Assembly (NCBI RefSeq): GCF_021730435.1
Contig: NZ_JABWGX010000006.1
Span: forward strand, 124,001 to 188,000
Origin: Xanthobacter agilis
GTDB lineage: Bacteria > Pseudomonadota > Alphaproteobacteria > Rhizobiales > Xanthobacteraceae
Direction of reading: 5' to 3'
DNA length: 64,000 bases
Shown: one piece after another, positions 26,694 through 37,600 of the stretch
Numbering within the stretch: the first letter of the stretch is position 1
How the letters are laid out: each line of letters starts with the position of its first letter
Notes under the pieces: generated by a model
Databases searched by the model: none
What the model was told of the DNA's origin: nothing
The model's input: only the letters and a program-made list of their open reading frames with translations
Program-made: the position numbers and the translations under genes

Positions 26694-29237
26694 ATGGTGG
26701 AGCGCGGCGCGAACAGGAGAGCGGCACGGCGCGCGGGTCCGCGATCCTCTGCCGGGGCTCCCGGTGCCATCGGGCGCGCCCTGTCGGCCAAGGTTCCGTT
26801 GGCCAAGGTTCCGTCGGTTAAGGCCCTGTCCCTGCTTTTGTGTTCGACGGCTCTGACCGCCTGGAGCGCGCCGGCCGCGGCCGGTATCGGCGCCTCGGTG
26901 GCCGGTGCGTCGGTCGCCGATGCGGCGCCTTGGCTCGCGGTGCTGGTGGCGGGCGCCGCCGCGGCTGCGGCCTGGGGCTTCGGCCATCGGCGGGTGGCTG
27001 CGGCGGACGCCGCCGCGACCGCCGCCGAGGCGCGCGCGGACGAGGCCGCCGGCAGCGCCGCGCGGGCCCGCGCCGAGGCCCACAGCCTGCGCCACCTTTT
27101 GGGCGCGGGTGCCGATTGCACCCTGGTCTGGCTGCGCGCGGGCGAGGCGCCCCAGGCCTTTGGCGCGCAAGGTTTCGGCACGCAGGCCGATGTTCGTTGG
27201 CTCGGCGCCGCCGCCGCGCGGGAGGTGGACGCGGCGGTCGCGGCCCTGCGGGGCGGGCAGGAGCGGCTCGATCGCGACCTCACCGCCGCCGACGGCCGGG
27301 CCTTCCGCCTCGCGGGGCGAGCGCTCGGCGGCGCCGGGATGCTCATGCTCCATCGGCTGCCCGCTGGCGAGGGGCCGCTGGAGCGGGAGACGCGGGCCGG
27401 TCTTCAGGCGATGCTGGACGCCGCGCCCGCCCCGGCGTGGCTGCGGGCGGACGACGGCACCCTCACCTATGTGAACCCGGCCTTCGTGGCCGCGGTGGGT
27501 GCATCCTCGTCCGAGGATGCACGGGCCCAGGGGCTCGACCTGCTCGACAGCAAGGCGCGGGCCGCGGCCGCCAGCGCGGAGCAGGGGTCCGGCGCGTTCC
27601 GGGGGCGGGTGCGGGCGGTGGCGCGCGGCCAGCGTCGGCAGCTCGACGTGGTGGAGGTGGCCGGTCCCTTCGGCATCGCCGGCCTCGCCGTGGACGTCAC
27701 CGACCTTGAGGCCGCGCGGGCGGAGACGGCGCGGACGGTGGCCGCCCATCGCCGCACGCTGGACCAGCTCACCACGGCGGTGGCCATCTTCGGCGCCGAC
27801 GAGCGGCTCGTGTTCCACAATGCCGCCTATGAGCGGTTGTTCGATTTCTCGCCCGCCTTCCTCGATCAGCGCCCGTCCGACGGGCAGATTCTCGACAATC
27901 TGCGCACCCGCCGGAAAGTGCCGGAGCAGGCTGATTTTCCGGCCTGGCGGGCGCAATTGAGGGAAGCCTATCGCGCGCTGGAGCCGGTGAACGACTGGTG
28001 GCACCTGCCCGGCGGCGAGATGCTGCGGGTGGTCATCACCCCCAATGCGGAAGGTGGCGTCACCTATCTGTTCGACGACCTGTCCGAGCATGTGGCCCTG
28101 GAGAGCCGCTACAACACCTTGATCCGCATCCAGGGCGAGACGCTCGATGCCCTGGCGGAGGCGGTGGCGGTGTTCGGCAGCGAGGGGCGGCTGCACCTCT
28201 ACAACGAGGCCTTCCTTTCCCTGTGGGAGCTGGACGCGCAGACCCTCGGCGACAAGCCGCATATCGACGCGGTGGCGGCCCTGTGCCGTTCGCGCCACGG
28301 GGAGAGCGCGGCCTTCTCGCGCATCCGCTCGGTGGTCACCGCCATGGAGCATCGCGAGGCGCAGAACCTGCGGCTGGAGCGCGCCGATGGCCGGGTGCTG
28401 GACGGCACCGCCCAGCCCCTGCCGGACGGCGGCACCTTGGTGACCTTCCGCGATGTCACCGACAGCGTGAAGGTGGAGCGCGCCCTGATCGAGCGCGCCG
28501 AGGCGCTGGAGGCGGCGGACCGGCTGAAGAACGCCTTCGTCAGCCATGTATCTTATCACCTGCGCACGCCCCTCAACACGCTGATGGGCTACGCCGACAT
28601 GCTGCGGGAGGGGCTCGCCGGCCCGCTCAACACCCGCCAGCGCGACTATCTCGACCATATGCGCCAGTCGTCCGATCAATTGCGCGCCCTCATCGACGAC
28701 ATCCTGGACCTTGCCAGCATCGATGCCGGCGCCATGGAGCTGGACCTTGCCGAAGTGGATGTGCGGGAGATGCTGGAGAGCGTCGCCGAGGCGGTCCACG
28801 ACCAGGTGGAGGAGGCGGGCGTGCGCCTCGCCATGTCGGTTCCGGCCGACGCCGGGCGCTTCATGGCCGATCCGAAGCGGGTGCGGCAGATCCTGTTCAA
28901 CCTGCTCGCCAATGCCATCGCCGCCTCGCCCGAGGGCGGCACCGTGACGCTCGGCGCCGAGCGCCGGTCGCAGGCGGTGCTGCTCGCCGTGCGCGACGAA
29001 GGGCCGGGGGTGCCGCCGGAGCTGGCGGAAACCCTGTTCGAGCGGTTCGAGAGCCGCAATGCCAATCCGCGCCATCGCGGCGTCGGCCTGGGCCTTGCCA
29101 TCGTGCGGTCCTTCATGACCCTGCATGGCGGTTCCGTGAGCGTGGTGCCGGCATCCACCCGCCAGCCCGGCGCGCGCGGTACTCTCGCCACCTGCGTCTT
29201 CCCCCTGAGCGGATCCTCGCACCAAGAGGCGGCCTGA
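26694..29237 (+). CDS. divL: DivL-like PAS sensor kinase with Tyr at the phosphoacceptor site
   Basis: An 847-residue membrane-anchored histidine-kinase-type protein. The ATG at 26694 follows AGGGGCAA. A basic leader, then one or two hydrophobic segments (about 45-60 and 75-100), PAS-like domains near 245, 355 and 482, the dimerisation helix, and a C-terminal ATPase domain with N (NLLANAIAASP, ~735), G1 (DEGPGV, ~768) and G2 (GVGLGLAIV, ~795) boxes. The H-box reads VSYHLRTPL: Tyr621 stands where SHELRTPL has the catalytic His. Caulobacter DivL, which controls CckA-CtrA in the cell cycle, is known for this replacement. The stop overlaps the next gene's ATG. Confidence 0.85.
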   Translation: MVERGANRRAARRAGPRSSAGAPGAIGRALSAKVPLAKVPSVKALSLLLCSTALTAWSAPAAAGIGASVAGASVADAAPWLAVLVAGAAAAAAWGFGHRRVAAADAAATAAEARADEAAGSAARARAEAHSLRHLLGAGADCTLVWLRAGEAPQAFGAQGFGTQADVRWLGAAAAREVDAAVAALRGGQERLDRDLTAADGRAFRLAGRALGGAGMLMLHRLPAGEGPLERETRAGLQAMLDAAPAPAWLRADDGTLTYVNPAFVAAVGASSSEDARAQGLDLLDSKARAAAASAEQGSGAFRGRVRAVARGQRRQLDVVEVAGPFGIAGLAVDVTDLEAARAETARTVAAHRRTLDQLTTAVAIFGADERLVFHNAAYERLFDFSPAFLDQRPSDGQILDNLRTRRKVPEQADFPAWRAQLREAYRALEPVNDWWHLPGGEMLRVVITPNAEGGVTYLFDDLSEHVALESRYNTLIRIQGETLDALAEAVAVFGSEGRLHLYNEAFLSLWELDAQTLGDKPHIDAVAALCRSRHGESAAFSRIRSVVTAMEHREAQNLRLERADGRVLDGTAQPLPDGGTLVTFRDVTDSVKVERALIERAEALEAADRLKNAFVSHVSYHLRTPLNTLMGYADMLREGLAGPLNTRQRDYLDHMRQSSDQLRALIDDILDLASIDAGAMELDLAEVDVREMLESVAEAVHDQVEEAGVRLAMSVPADAGRFMADPKRVRQILFNLLANAIAASPEGGTVTLGAERRSQAVLLAVRDEGPGVPPELAETLFERFESRNANPRHRGVGLGLAIVRSFMTLHGGSVSVVPASTRQPGARGTLATCVFPLSGSSHQEAA

Positions 29238-30790
29238 TGAGTGCCTTCATCCAGCGCATGGCCGACGAGGCCGGCGCCTATCAGGTGATCCTGCCCGACG
29301 TGGCCGCCACCGAGCGGCTCGGCGTGCTGCTCGCCTCCTGGTTCGGCGCCGGCGACGTCCTCACCTTGAGCGGCGACCTCGGGGCCGGCAAGACTGAGCT
29401 GGCCCGCGCCATCATTCGCGCCGTCGCGGGCAGCGACGACATCGAGGTGCCGAGCCCCACCTTTCCCATCGTCATCACCTATGACTTCACCCGTGGCCGG
29501 GTGGTGCATGCGGACCTCTACCGCATCGTCGAGGACGAGGAGCTGGACGAGATCGGCTGGGACGAGATCGGCGACGATGCCCTCCTGCTGGTGGAATGGG
29601 CCGACCGCGCCGGCGAGCGCCTGTCCGAAAGCCGGGTGGATGTGCTGCTGGCGTTGGCGCCGGACCTTGGGCCCCACGCGCGCATCTGTGTGCTCACCGG
29701 TCACGGCGCGCTGGCGGAGCGGCTGAACCGCCTGCATCTGGCGGAGAGCCTCGTGGAATCCGCCGGGTTCGGGCCGTCCGAGCGGCAGTTCGTGCAGGGC
29801 GATGCCTCGACCCGCTCCTATACCCGTTTGGTGCTGCCCAGCCGCACCGCCATCCTCATGAACGCGCCGGCGCGGCCTGACGGGCCGCCCATCCGCGAGG
29901 GCAAGTCCTACAGCCGCCTCGTGCATCTGGCGGAGGACGTGAAGCCGTTCGTGGCCATGGACCGGGCGTTGCTGGCGCAGGGGTTCTCGGCGCCGCAAAT
30001 CTACGCCGCCGACATCGACGCCGGCCTGCTGGTGCTGGAGGACCTGGGGCAGGAGGGGGTGGTGCGCGGTGATCCGCCCGCCCCCATCCGCGAGCGCTAC
30101 GAGGCCGCCATGGGCGTCCTGGCGGCCCTGCACAACCGTCCCCTGCCGCAGATCCTGCATGTGGCGCCGCGGGTGGAGCGCCCGCTGCCCGCCTACGACG
30201 TGGCCGCCTTTCTCATCGAGGTGGACCTGATGCTGGACTGGTACCTGCCGTCCCGTGGCATCACCGTGGACGGCGTGATGCGGGAGGAGTTCCACCTGTT
30301 CTGGCGCGGCGCGCTCAATCCGGCGCTGGCGGAGGCGCCCACCTGGGTGCTGCGCGACTATCATTCGCCCAACCTCATGTGGCTGCCGGGCCGCGAAGGC
30401 CTGCGCCGGGTGGGGCTCATCGACTTTCAGGACGCGGTGCTGGGGCCGGCGGCCTATGACGTGGTGTCCCTGGCCCAGGATGCGCGGGTGGATGTGCCGG
30501 AGGCGCTCGAGCTTCAGCTCGTGGGCCAATATGTGAAGGCGCGGCGGGAGGTGGACCCCGCCTTCGACGTGCGCGGCTTCGCCCGCTCCTATGCGCTGCT
30601 CGGGGCGCAGCGGGCCACCAAGATCCTCGGCATCTTCACGCGGCTCGATCGGCGCGATGGCAAACCGCAATATCTGCGTCACATCCCGCGCGTACGGCGC
30701 TATCTGGCCCGCTGCCTCGGCCACCAGGAACTCGGCTCGCTGCGCGCCTGGTACGAAGCGGCGCTGCCTGCGAAGGATCTGAACTCGTGA
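29237..30790 (+). CDS. tsaE: TsaE / cell-wall-sugar kinase (AmgK-like) fusion
   Basis: 517 residues joining two proteins. Residues ~1-155 are TsaE, the ATPase needed for tRNA t6A37 modification, with Walker A GDLGAGKT (46-53), SPTFPIV and the HADLYR motif. Residues ~170-517 are a phosphotransferase of the aminoglycoside-kinase fold with catalytic LRDYHSPNLMWL and metal motif IDFQDAVLGP; this matches AmgK, which phosphorylates the anomeric carbon of MurNAc/GlcNAc in peptidoglycan recycling. The ATG shares one base with the divL stop, and the stop overlaps murU by 4 bp. The fusion is known in alphaproteobacteria; the AmgK role here is supported by the adjacent murU. Confidence 0.92.
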   Translation: MSAFIQRMADEAGAYQVILPDVAATERLGVLLASWFGAGDVLTLSGDLGAGKTELARAIIRAVAGSDDIEVPSPTFPIVITYDFTRGRVVHADLYRIVEDEELDEIGWDEIGDDALLLVEWADRAGERLSESRVDVLLALAPDLGPHARICVLTGHGALAERLNRLHLAESLVESAGFGPSERQFVQGDASTRSYTRLVLPSRTAILMNAPARPDGPPIREGKSYSRLVHLAEDVKPFVAMDRALLAQGFSAPQIYAADIDAGLLVLEDLGQEGVVRGDPPAPIRERYEAAMGVLAALHNRPLPQILHVAPRVERPLPAYDVAAFLIEVDLMLDWYLPSRGITVDGVMREEFHLFWRGALNPALAEAPTWVLRDYHSPNLMWLPGREGLRRVGLIDFQDAVLGPAAYDVVSLAQDARVDVPEALELQLVGQYVKARREVDPAFDVRGFARSYALLGAQRATKILGIFTRLDRRDGKPQYLRHIPRVRRYLARCLGHQELGSLRAWYEAALPAKDLNS

Positions 30791-31509
30791 CGCCGATCAA
30801 CAAGGCGATGGTGCTGGCCGCCGGCCTCGGCACCCGCATGCGCCCGCTTACCGACCGCACGCCCAAGCCCCTCATCCCGGTTTATGGCCGCCCGCTTCTC
30901 GACCATGTGCTCGACGCGCTTGCTGTGGCCGGGGTCGCCGAGGCGGTGGTGAACGTGCATCATCTGGCCGACCAGATCGAGGCCCATCTCGCCATGCGCC
31001 GGGGCCCGCCGGCCGTGACCCTCTCGGACGAGCGCGGCGTGTTGCTGGAGACCGGCGGCGGCGTGCGCAAGGCGCTGCCGCTGCTGGCGCCGGGGCCGTT
31101 CCTGGCGATCAATTCCGACACCATCTGGATCGAGGGGACGCGGCCCAATCTGGTCCGGCTGATGGAGGCCTTCGATCCCGAGCGCATGGATGCGCTGCTG
31201 CTTCTGGCGCCGGGCGCCTCCTCCATCGGCTACGACGGGGTCGGCGATTTCGTGATGGACGCCAACGGTCGCCTCTCCCGCCGCAAGGAGCGGCTGGTGG
31301 CGCCGTTCATCTATGCCGGCGTCTGCATCCTGAAGCCGGACCTGTTCGAGGCGACGCCCGAGGGCCCGTTCTCCCTCAATCTGGTCTTCGACCGGGCGGC
31401 GGAGCGCGAGCGCCTGTTCGGGCTGAGGCTCGACGGGGTGTGGATGCATGTGGGCACGCCGGAGGCGATCGCCCTGGCGGAGGAGGCGATCCAGCGCTCC
31501 AGCGAGTAG
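30787..31509 (+). CDS. murU: MurNAc-1-phosphate uridylyltransferase MurU
   Basis: A 240-residue sugar-1-phosphate nucleotidyltransferase with N-terminal LAAGLGTRMRPLTDRTPKPLIPV-type signature and the SDTIWIEG acceptor-loop region near 115. It starts at GTG overlapping the AmgK-type kinase stop (GTGA). The pair fits the anabolic recycling route MurNAc to MurNAc-1-P to UDP-MurNAc, which bypasses fosfomycin-sensitive de novo synthesis in species that have it. Generic mannose-1-phosphate guanylyltransferase is an alternative label, but the neighbour favours MurU. Confidence 0.88.
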   Translation: MTPINKAMVLAAGLGTRMRPLTDRTPKPLIPVYGRPLLDHVLDALAVAGVAEAVVNVHHLADQIEAHLAMRRGPPAVTLSDERGVLLETGGGVRKALPLLAPGPFLAINSDTIWIEGTRPNLVRLMEAFDPERMDALLLLAPGASSIGYDGVGDFVMDANGRLSRRKERLVAPFIYAGVCILKPDLFEATPEGPFSLNLVFDRAAERERLFGLRLDGVWMHVGTPEAIALAEEAIQRSSE

Positions 31510-31549
31510 GATCGCGCATCCGCCCGATTCTCTCACCGAGGGCCGCCCT

Positions 31550-34500
31550 TTGTCCCGTGTGCTCACCATCCCGCCCACCGCGCCCTTCCTCGCCACCCTG
31601 GCGCGGGCGCTCCTGGACGGGCGGTTGATCGCGGGCTACGCGCCCCGGCCCGAGCCCAGGTCAGCCCCTCCTTCGGCCGACCATTCTTCGGCCGACCTGT
31701 CCCTGGCGCTGGCCGACGCCACGGTGTTCCTGCCCACCCGCCGCGCCTGCCGCCTGTTCGGCGAGGCGCTGCTGGCGGAAGCCGGGACGCCGGCGCTGCT
31801 GCTGCCGCGCATCGTGCCGCTCGGCGATGTGGACGAGGACGCCCTCGCCTTTTCCGAGGATGCCCCGCTGCTGGCGGCACCTCACGCCATCGCCCCGGTG
31901 CATCGCCGGCTGGTTCTGGCCTCTCTGGTTGCCCGCTGGCGGCAGACGCTGAAGGAAGGGGAGGGGCGCGCGGCGGTGGCGGCCGGTCCCGCCGCGACCC
32001 TCGCCCTCGCCGACGAGCTGGCGCGCCTGTTCGACGACCTTTCCACCGCCGGCGTGCCGCTCTCGCGTTTCGACGGGCTCACCCCGCGCGAGCTCGACCC
32101 CTATTTCGAGATCAGCCTCGACTTCGTGCGCATCGCCCGCGCCGGCTTCGACGCTTATCTCGCCGCGTCGGAGCGGGTGGAACCGGCGGTGCGGCGGGAT
32201 GGGCTGGTGGATGCGGAGGCGGGCCGGCTCGCGGCCCTGGGCGCGGCCGCCGGGCCGGTGATCGCCGCCGGCTCCACCGGCTCCATGCCGGCCACCGCGC
32301 GGCTCCTGAAGGCCATCTCGCGTCTGCCGAAGGGGGCGGTGGTGCTGCCGGGCCTGGATCAGGAGATGGAGGACAGCGCCTTCACCCTGCTTCTCGATCC
32401 CGCCCAGGGGGCGCCGGATCATCCCCAATACGGCCTCGCGAAGCTGCTGCGCACCCTGGAGATCACCCGCGCCGACGTGACGGCGCTGGCGGACGCCGGC
32501 GCGCGGGAGCGGCTGCTGAGCGAGGCGATGCGGCAGGCGGAAACGTCCGACCTCTGGTCGCACCTGCCCGAGCGCCTGCCGCCGGTGGTGCGTGCCGAGG
32601 CCACGACGCGGCTGACGGTGGTGGAGGCGGACGATCCGCGGCAGGAAGCGCTCGCCATCGCCCTGCTGCTGCGCGAGAGCCTGGAGCGGCCCGGTGAAAC
32701 GGCGGCTCTGGTGACGCCCGACCGGGACCTCGCCCGCCGGGTGGTGTCGGAGATGGCGCGCTTCGGGGTGAGGGTGGATGATTCCGCCGGCACGCCTTTG
32801 GCCGAGGCGCCCATGGGCCGGCTGGCGCGGCTGGTGGCGCGGGTGCCGGCCGAGGCGTGCGCTCCGGTGCCCTTGTTCGCGCTCCTGAGCCATCCCTTGG
32901 CCCGCTTCGGGCTCGATGACGACCTGAAGGGCGAGGCGCTGGCGGCGCTGGAGCTGGCCGCCCTGCGGGGGCCGCGTCCGCGAGCCGGCGTGGCCGGGCT
33001 GCGGGCTACGCTCGCGGCCTGCGATCCCGATGGGTTCCGCAGCGGCGATCCGCGCCGCCGCCTCACCGATACCGCCCTCGACCGGGCGACGCTTCTGGTC
33101 GACCAGCTCGATGCGGCCCTGGCGCCGCTCCTGGCCCTGGCCGAGCGGCGGGGACCGCTGCCGTTGTCGGATCTCGTGGCGGCCCATCGCGCCGCCATCG
33201 CGGCCATCGCCGGGCCGCTCGACGAAAATGATGCCGATCCGGCGATGGCCGCGCTGGCGCGGGCGTTCGTGGCGGTGGGGGAGGCGGCCGGCGACGGGCC
33301 GGACCTCAGCCTTGCGGATTATGCGGACGCCGTCTCCGCCCTCATCGGCGATGCCATGGTGCGCCCGGTGGGCGAGCCCCATGGGCGCCTGCGCATCCTG
33401 GGACCGCTGGAAGCGCGGCTGGTGCGGGTGGATCGGGTGGTGCTGGGGGGGCTCGTGGAAGGGGTCTGGCCGCAGCAGGGGGAGACCGATCCCTGGCTCA
33501 GCCGGCCCATGCGGCTTGACCTCGGGCTCGATCTGCCCGAGCGGCGCATCGGCTTGTCCGCCCACGATTTCGTGCAGGCCTTCGGCGCGCCCGAGGTGGT
33601 GCTGACCTATGCCGCCAAGGTGGGCGGCACCCAAAGCGTGCCCTCGCGCTTCCTGAAGCGGCTTGAAACCGTGCTCGGGCCCGCGCTTTCGGAGGCCGCC
33701 CGTGGGCGCGGTGCCCGGTGGCGCACGGCGGCGGTGGCGCTTGACGTGGCGCCGCCGGTGCCCCGCGCCAGCCGCCCGGCCCCGGCCCCGCCCTTGGCGC
33801 TTCGGCCCCGGCGGCTGACGGTGACGGAGATCGAGACCTTTCTGCGCGATCCCTATTCCATTTTCGCCCGCCACGTCCTCGGCCTCAAGCCGCTTGACCC
33901 GCTTGATGCGGCCCCCGGCGCCGCCGAGCGCGGCTCGGCCCTGCATGAGGCGCTGGGCACCTTCACCATGGCCTTTCCGAAGGCGCTGCCGCCCGACGCA
34001 TTGGGCGAGCTCCTCAAGCATGGTCGCAAGGCGTTCGCGCCGCTTTCGGTGTTTCCGGCCGAGCACGCGGTGTGGTGGGCGCGGTTCGAGCGGGTGGCGG
34101 CCTTCATCGTGGAGTTCGAGCGTCGCCGCCGGGCCAATTGCGACGCCATCGTCGCCGAGACGCCGGGCCAGCTCGATCTGCCTTTGGGCGAACGCAGCTT
34201 CCGCCTTGCCGGCCGCGCCGACCGCATCGAGGTGAAGCGCGACGGCAGCCTCGCCATCCTCGACTACAAGACCGGCACCGCGCCGAGCGCCAGGCAGGTG
34301 GCCTCGCTTTCGCCTCAGCTCGCGCTGGAGGCGGCCATGGCCGCCAAGGGCGCCTTCCGCGATGTGCCGCCGCTACCGGTCTCCGAGATCACCTATGTGG
34401 AGCTGAGGGGCGGCGCCACCGGCGGCGAGGAGAAGCCCATCCGCTACAAGGATCGCACCCCGGCCGACGTGGCCGACACCGCGCTCTCCGGGCTCATCTC

Positions 34501-34636
34501 GCTGCTGGCGGCATTCGAGGACGAGACGCAGGGCTATCGCTCGCTGGCCGCGCCCCAGTGGCAGGGCGGCTTCGGCGATTACGATCATCTGGCACGGGTG
34601 CGCGAATGGGCCCTCGGCGGGGAGGAGGAGCAATGA
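31550..34636 (+). CDS. addB: Double-strand break repair protein AddB
   Basis: The AddB subunit of the AddAB helicase-nuclease, which resects DNA ends and loads RecA; 1028 residues. Its N-terminal part is a helicase-like fold without a working Walker A. The C-terminal RecB-type nuclease domain shows GRADRIEVK...LAILDYKTG, the PD-(D/E)XK core. I place the start at TTG 31550, 7 bases after GAGGG; GTG at 31559 is an alternative. The stop overlaps the addA ATG (ATGA). Confidence 0.94.
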   Translation: MSRVLTIPPTAPFLATLARALLDGRLIAGYAPRPEPRSAPPSADHSSADLSLALADATVFLPTRRACRLFGEALLAEAGTPALLLPRIVPLGDVDEDALAFSEDAPLLAAPHAIAPVHRRLVLASLVARWRQTLKEGEGRAAVAAGPAATLALADELARLFDDLSTAGVPLSRFDGLTPRELDPYFEISLDFVRIARAGFDAYLAASERVEPAVRRDGLVDAEAGRLAALGAAAGPVIAAGSTGSMPATARLLKAISRLPKGAVVLPGLDQEMEDSAFTLLLDPAQGAPDHPQYGLAKLLRTLEITRADVTALADAGARERLLSEAMRQAETSDLWSHLPERLPPVVRAEATTRLTVVEADDPRQEALAIALLLRESLERPGETAALVTPDRDLARRVVSEMARFGVRVDDSAGTPLAEAPMGRLARLVARVPAEACAPVPLFALLSHPLARFGLDDDLKGEALAALELAALRGPRPRAGVAGLRATLAACDPDGFRSGDPRRRLTDTALDRATLLVDQLDAALAPLLALAERRGPLPLSDLVAAHRAAIAAIAGPLDENDADPAMAALARAFVAVGEAAGDGPDLSLADYADAVSALIGDAMVRPVGEPHGRLRILGPLEARLVRVDRVVLGGLVEGVWPQQGETDPWLSRPMRLDLGLDLPERRIGLSAHDFVQAFGAPEVVLTYAAKVGGTQSVPSRFLKRLETVLGPALSEAARGRGARWRTAAVALDVAPPVPRASRPAPAPPLALRPRRLTVTEIETFLRDPYSIFARHVLGLKPLDPLDAAPGAAERGSALHEALGTFTMAFPKALPPDALGELLKHGRKAFAPLSVFPAEHAVWWARFERVAAFIVEFERRRRANCDAIVAETPGQLDLPLGERSFRLAGRADRIEVKRDGSLAILDYKTGTAPSARQVASLSPQLALEAAMAAKGAFRDVPPLPVSEITYVELRGGATGGEEKPIRYKDRTPADVADTALSGLISLLAAFEDETQGYRSLAAPQWQGGFGDYDHLARVREWALGGEEEQ

Positions 34637-37600
34637 GCGTGACCACCGCCACCGGTCCCAAGGCCGAGGCCACGCGCCGCCAGTCCCTGGCGTCGGATCC
34701 CGCCCATTCCGCCTGGGTCTCGGCCAATGCCGGCTCGGGCAAGACCCATGTGCTGGCTCGCCGCGTCATCCGCCTGCTGCTGAACGGCGTGGCTCCGGCC
34801 CGCATCCTCTGCCTGACCTACACCAAGGCGGCGGCGGCCAACATGTCGAACCGGGTGCTTTTCATCCTCGGCCGCTGGGTGGGGCTGGATGATGCCGGGC
34901 TCGACGCCGAGCTGGTCGCGGCCACCGGCGCGCGCGTGACGCCGGCCCTGCGCGCCCGCGCGCGGCGGCTGTTCGCATTGGCGCTGGAAACGCCCGGCGG
35001 GCTCAAGATCCAGACCATCCACGCCTTCTGCGGCGGCCTGCTGCATCGCTTTCCGTTCGAGGCCGGGGTGGCGGCCGGCTTCCGCGAACTGGACGAGGTG
35101 GGTCGCGCCGAGCTGATGGCCCGCATCCGCCAGGAGCTTATCATCGAGGCCACCGGGACACCGGAAGGGGAGCTGGGCCGGGCGCTGGCGCAGCTCATGG
35201 CTGATCTTTCCGATTCGTCCATCACCGCCATGCTGGATGCCGCCATCGCCGAGCGCGCGCGCATCACGGCCCTGGGCGAGAGCGCCGCCGCGCGCCGCGC
35301 CGGGCTGGCGCGCGCCCTGGGCGTGCCCCATGGGGCCGGTGTGGCCGAGCTGGAAGCGCAGATGCTGGACAGCCCCCATCTGCCCTGGAGCGAATGGGAG
35401 GCGGCGGCCGGAGCTTTGGCCACCTCCGACAAGAAGACCGACCAGGACCGCGCCGCGGCTTTGCTCGCCGCCTACCAGTCGGGCGATCCGGAGGAGGCGC
35501 GCGCGGAATATCTTAGCGTCTTCCTCACCAGCGAGCGCGCGCCGCGCGCCGACCGCAGCCTCGCCACCAAGTTCGTGGCCGACACCTACCCCGATCTCCT
35601 CGCCCGCATGAAGGCCGAGCGCGACCGCCTCGCGGCGCTGGAGGGCGCCTTGCGCGGTGCGCGCATCCTGGAGCGCACCGAGGCGGCGCTGGTGCTGGGC
35701 GCCGAGGCGTGCCGGCGCTACGAGCGGGAGAAGGCCCAACGCGGCCTGCTCGATTTCGACGACCTGGTGGCGCGGGCCTCGGGCCTGCTCAATCAGGTGC
35801 CGGCCTCGTTCGTGCATTACAAGCTCGACCAGGGCATCGACCATGTGCTGGTGGACGAGGCGCAGGACACCAGCCCCGCCCAATGGCAGGTGGTGCATGG
35901 TCTCACCTCCGATTTTTTCTCGGGCGAGGGCGCGCGCCCCGGCGTCCAGCGCACCATCTTCGTGGTGGGGGACGAAAAACAGTCCATCTTCTCGTTCCAG
36001 GGGGCGGACCCGCGCGCCTTCGGCTCCATGCGTTCCGAATTTGCCCTGAGGGCCGGCGCCGCCGCTTTCGAGGAGGTGACGCTGCCCCATTCGTTCCGCT
36101 CCGCGCCCGGCGTGCTGGAGGCGGTGGACCGCATCTTTTCCGGTGCCGGCGCCCGCGCCGGCCTCACCCTCGATTCGTCCGCCCCCGTGCACGCGGCCAT
36201 CCGCGCCGATGCGCCGGCCCTGGTGGAGCTGTGGCCCACCACCGTGCCCAGCCCCGCCCCGGAGGTGGACGACTGGCGCCGGCCGCTCGACGCGGTGTCC
36301 AGCGACGATCCGGTGACGCTTCTGGCCGAGCGCATCGCCGGCTTCGTGCAGGCCGGCATCCGCGCCGGGCTCGCCATGCCCTCGCGCGGCGGCCGGGCCA
36401 TGCGCGCCGCCGACGTGCTGGTGCTGGTGCGCCGGCGCGGCCGGGTGTTCGAGGCCGTCATCCGCGCCCTGAAGGAGCTGAACGACGCCGAGGTGGCGGT
36501 GGCCGGCGCCGACCGGCTGGTGGTGGCCGAGCACATCGCCGCCCTCGATCTGATGGCGCTGGGCGATGCCCTGCTGTCCCCCGACGACGACCTTGCCCTT
36601 GCCAGCGTGCTGAAAAGTCCCCTGTTCGGCCTCACGGACGAGGATCTCATGGCGCTGTGTCCCGGCCGACCGGGCCGGCTCGGCGATGTCCTGGCGGCCG
36701 CGCCCGACCCCCGCGCGCGGGCCGCCGCGCTCCAGCTTGCCGGATGGCGGGCGGAGGCGCTTGGGCTCCGGCCGTTCGATTTCTATGCCCGCGTGCTCGG
36801 CCGCGACGGCGGGCGGCGGGCCATGCTGGCGCGTCTCGGGCCCGAGGCGGCGGACGTGCTCGACGAGTTCATGACCCTCGCCCGCACGTACGAGGGCACG
36901 GAGCCGGCAAGCCTCACCGGTTTCCTCGCCTTTTTGCGTCGCGGCGGGGCCGAGACCAAGCGCGACATGGAGAGCGGGCGCAACGAGGTGCGGGTGATGA
37001 CCGTGCACGGCGCCAAGGGGCTGGAGGCGCCGCTGGTGATTCTCGCCGACACCGTGGACCTGCCCCGGCCGCGCACCTCCGGCGGTTTCCTGCGCCTGTC
37101 CGCCGGCGGGCGGGAGGTGCCGGTGCTGGCCGCGCGCAAGGCGGAAGATTCCCCGGCGCTTGCCGAGGCGCGCGCCGCCGCCGCCGCCCGCGATCTCGAT
37201 GAATATCGCCGCCTGCTCTATGTGGCCCTCACCCGGGCCGAGGATGCTCTCGTCGTCTGCGGTGCCGAGACCCGGCAACCGGCCAAGGACAAGGATCATG
37301 CCCGGCCCGAAGGGTGCTGGTACGAGCTGGTGCGGGAGGCCCTCGCGCCCGAGGCGGAGACGGTGCCGGCCTTCGGCTTCGAAGGCGCGGTGCTGCGCTG
37401 GGGCAAGGGCGGCGGGGTGTTCGGGCTCGCTCCACGCGCGCCGGATGGGGGGCCGGAAGCTGTGGCCGCCCCGGCCCTCGTCTTCGCGGCGCCGCCGCCC
37501 CACGAAGCGCCGGAGCGGATCCTGCGGCCCTCGCACGCGGCGCCTGCCGTGCCCCACGCCGGCGCGGCGGCCGGCCTCTCCCCCTTGGTGCGGGGCGATC

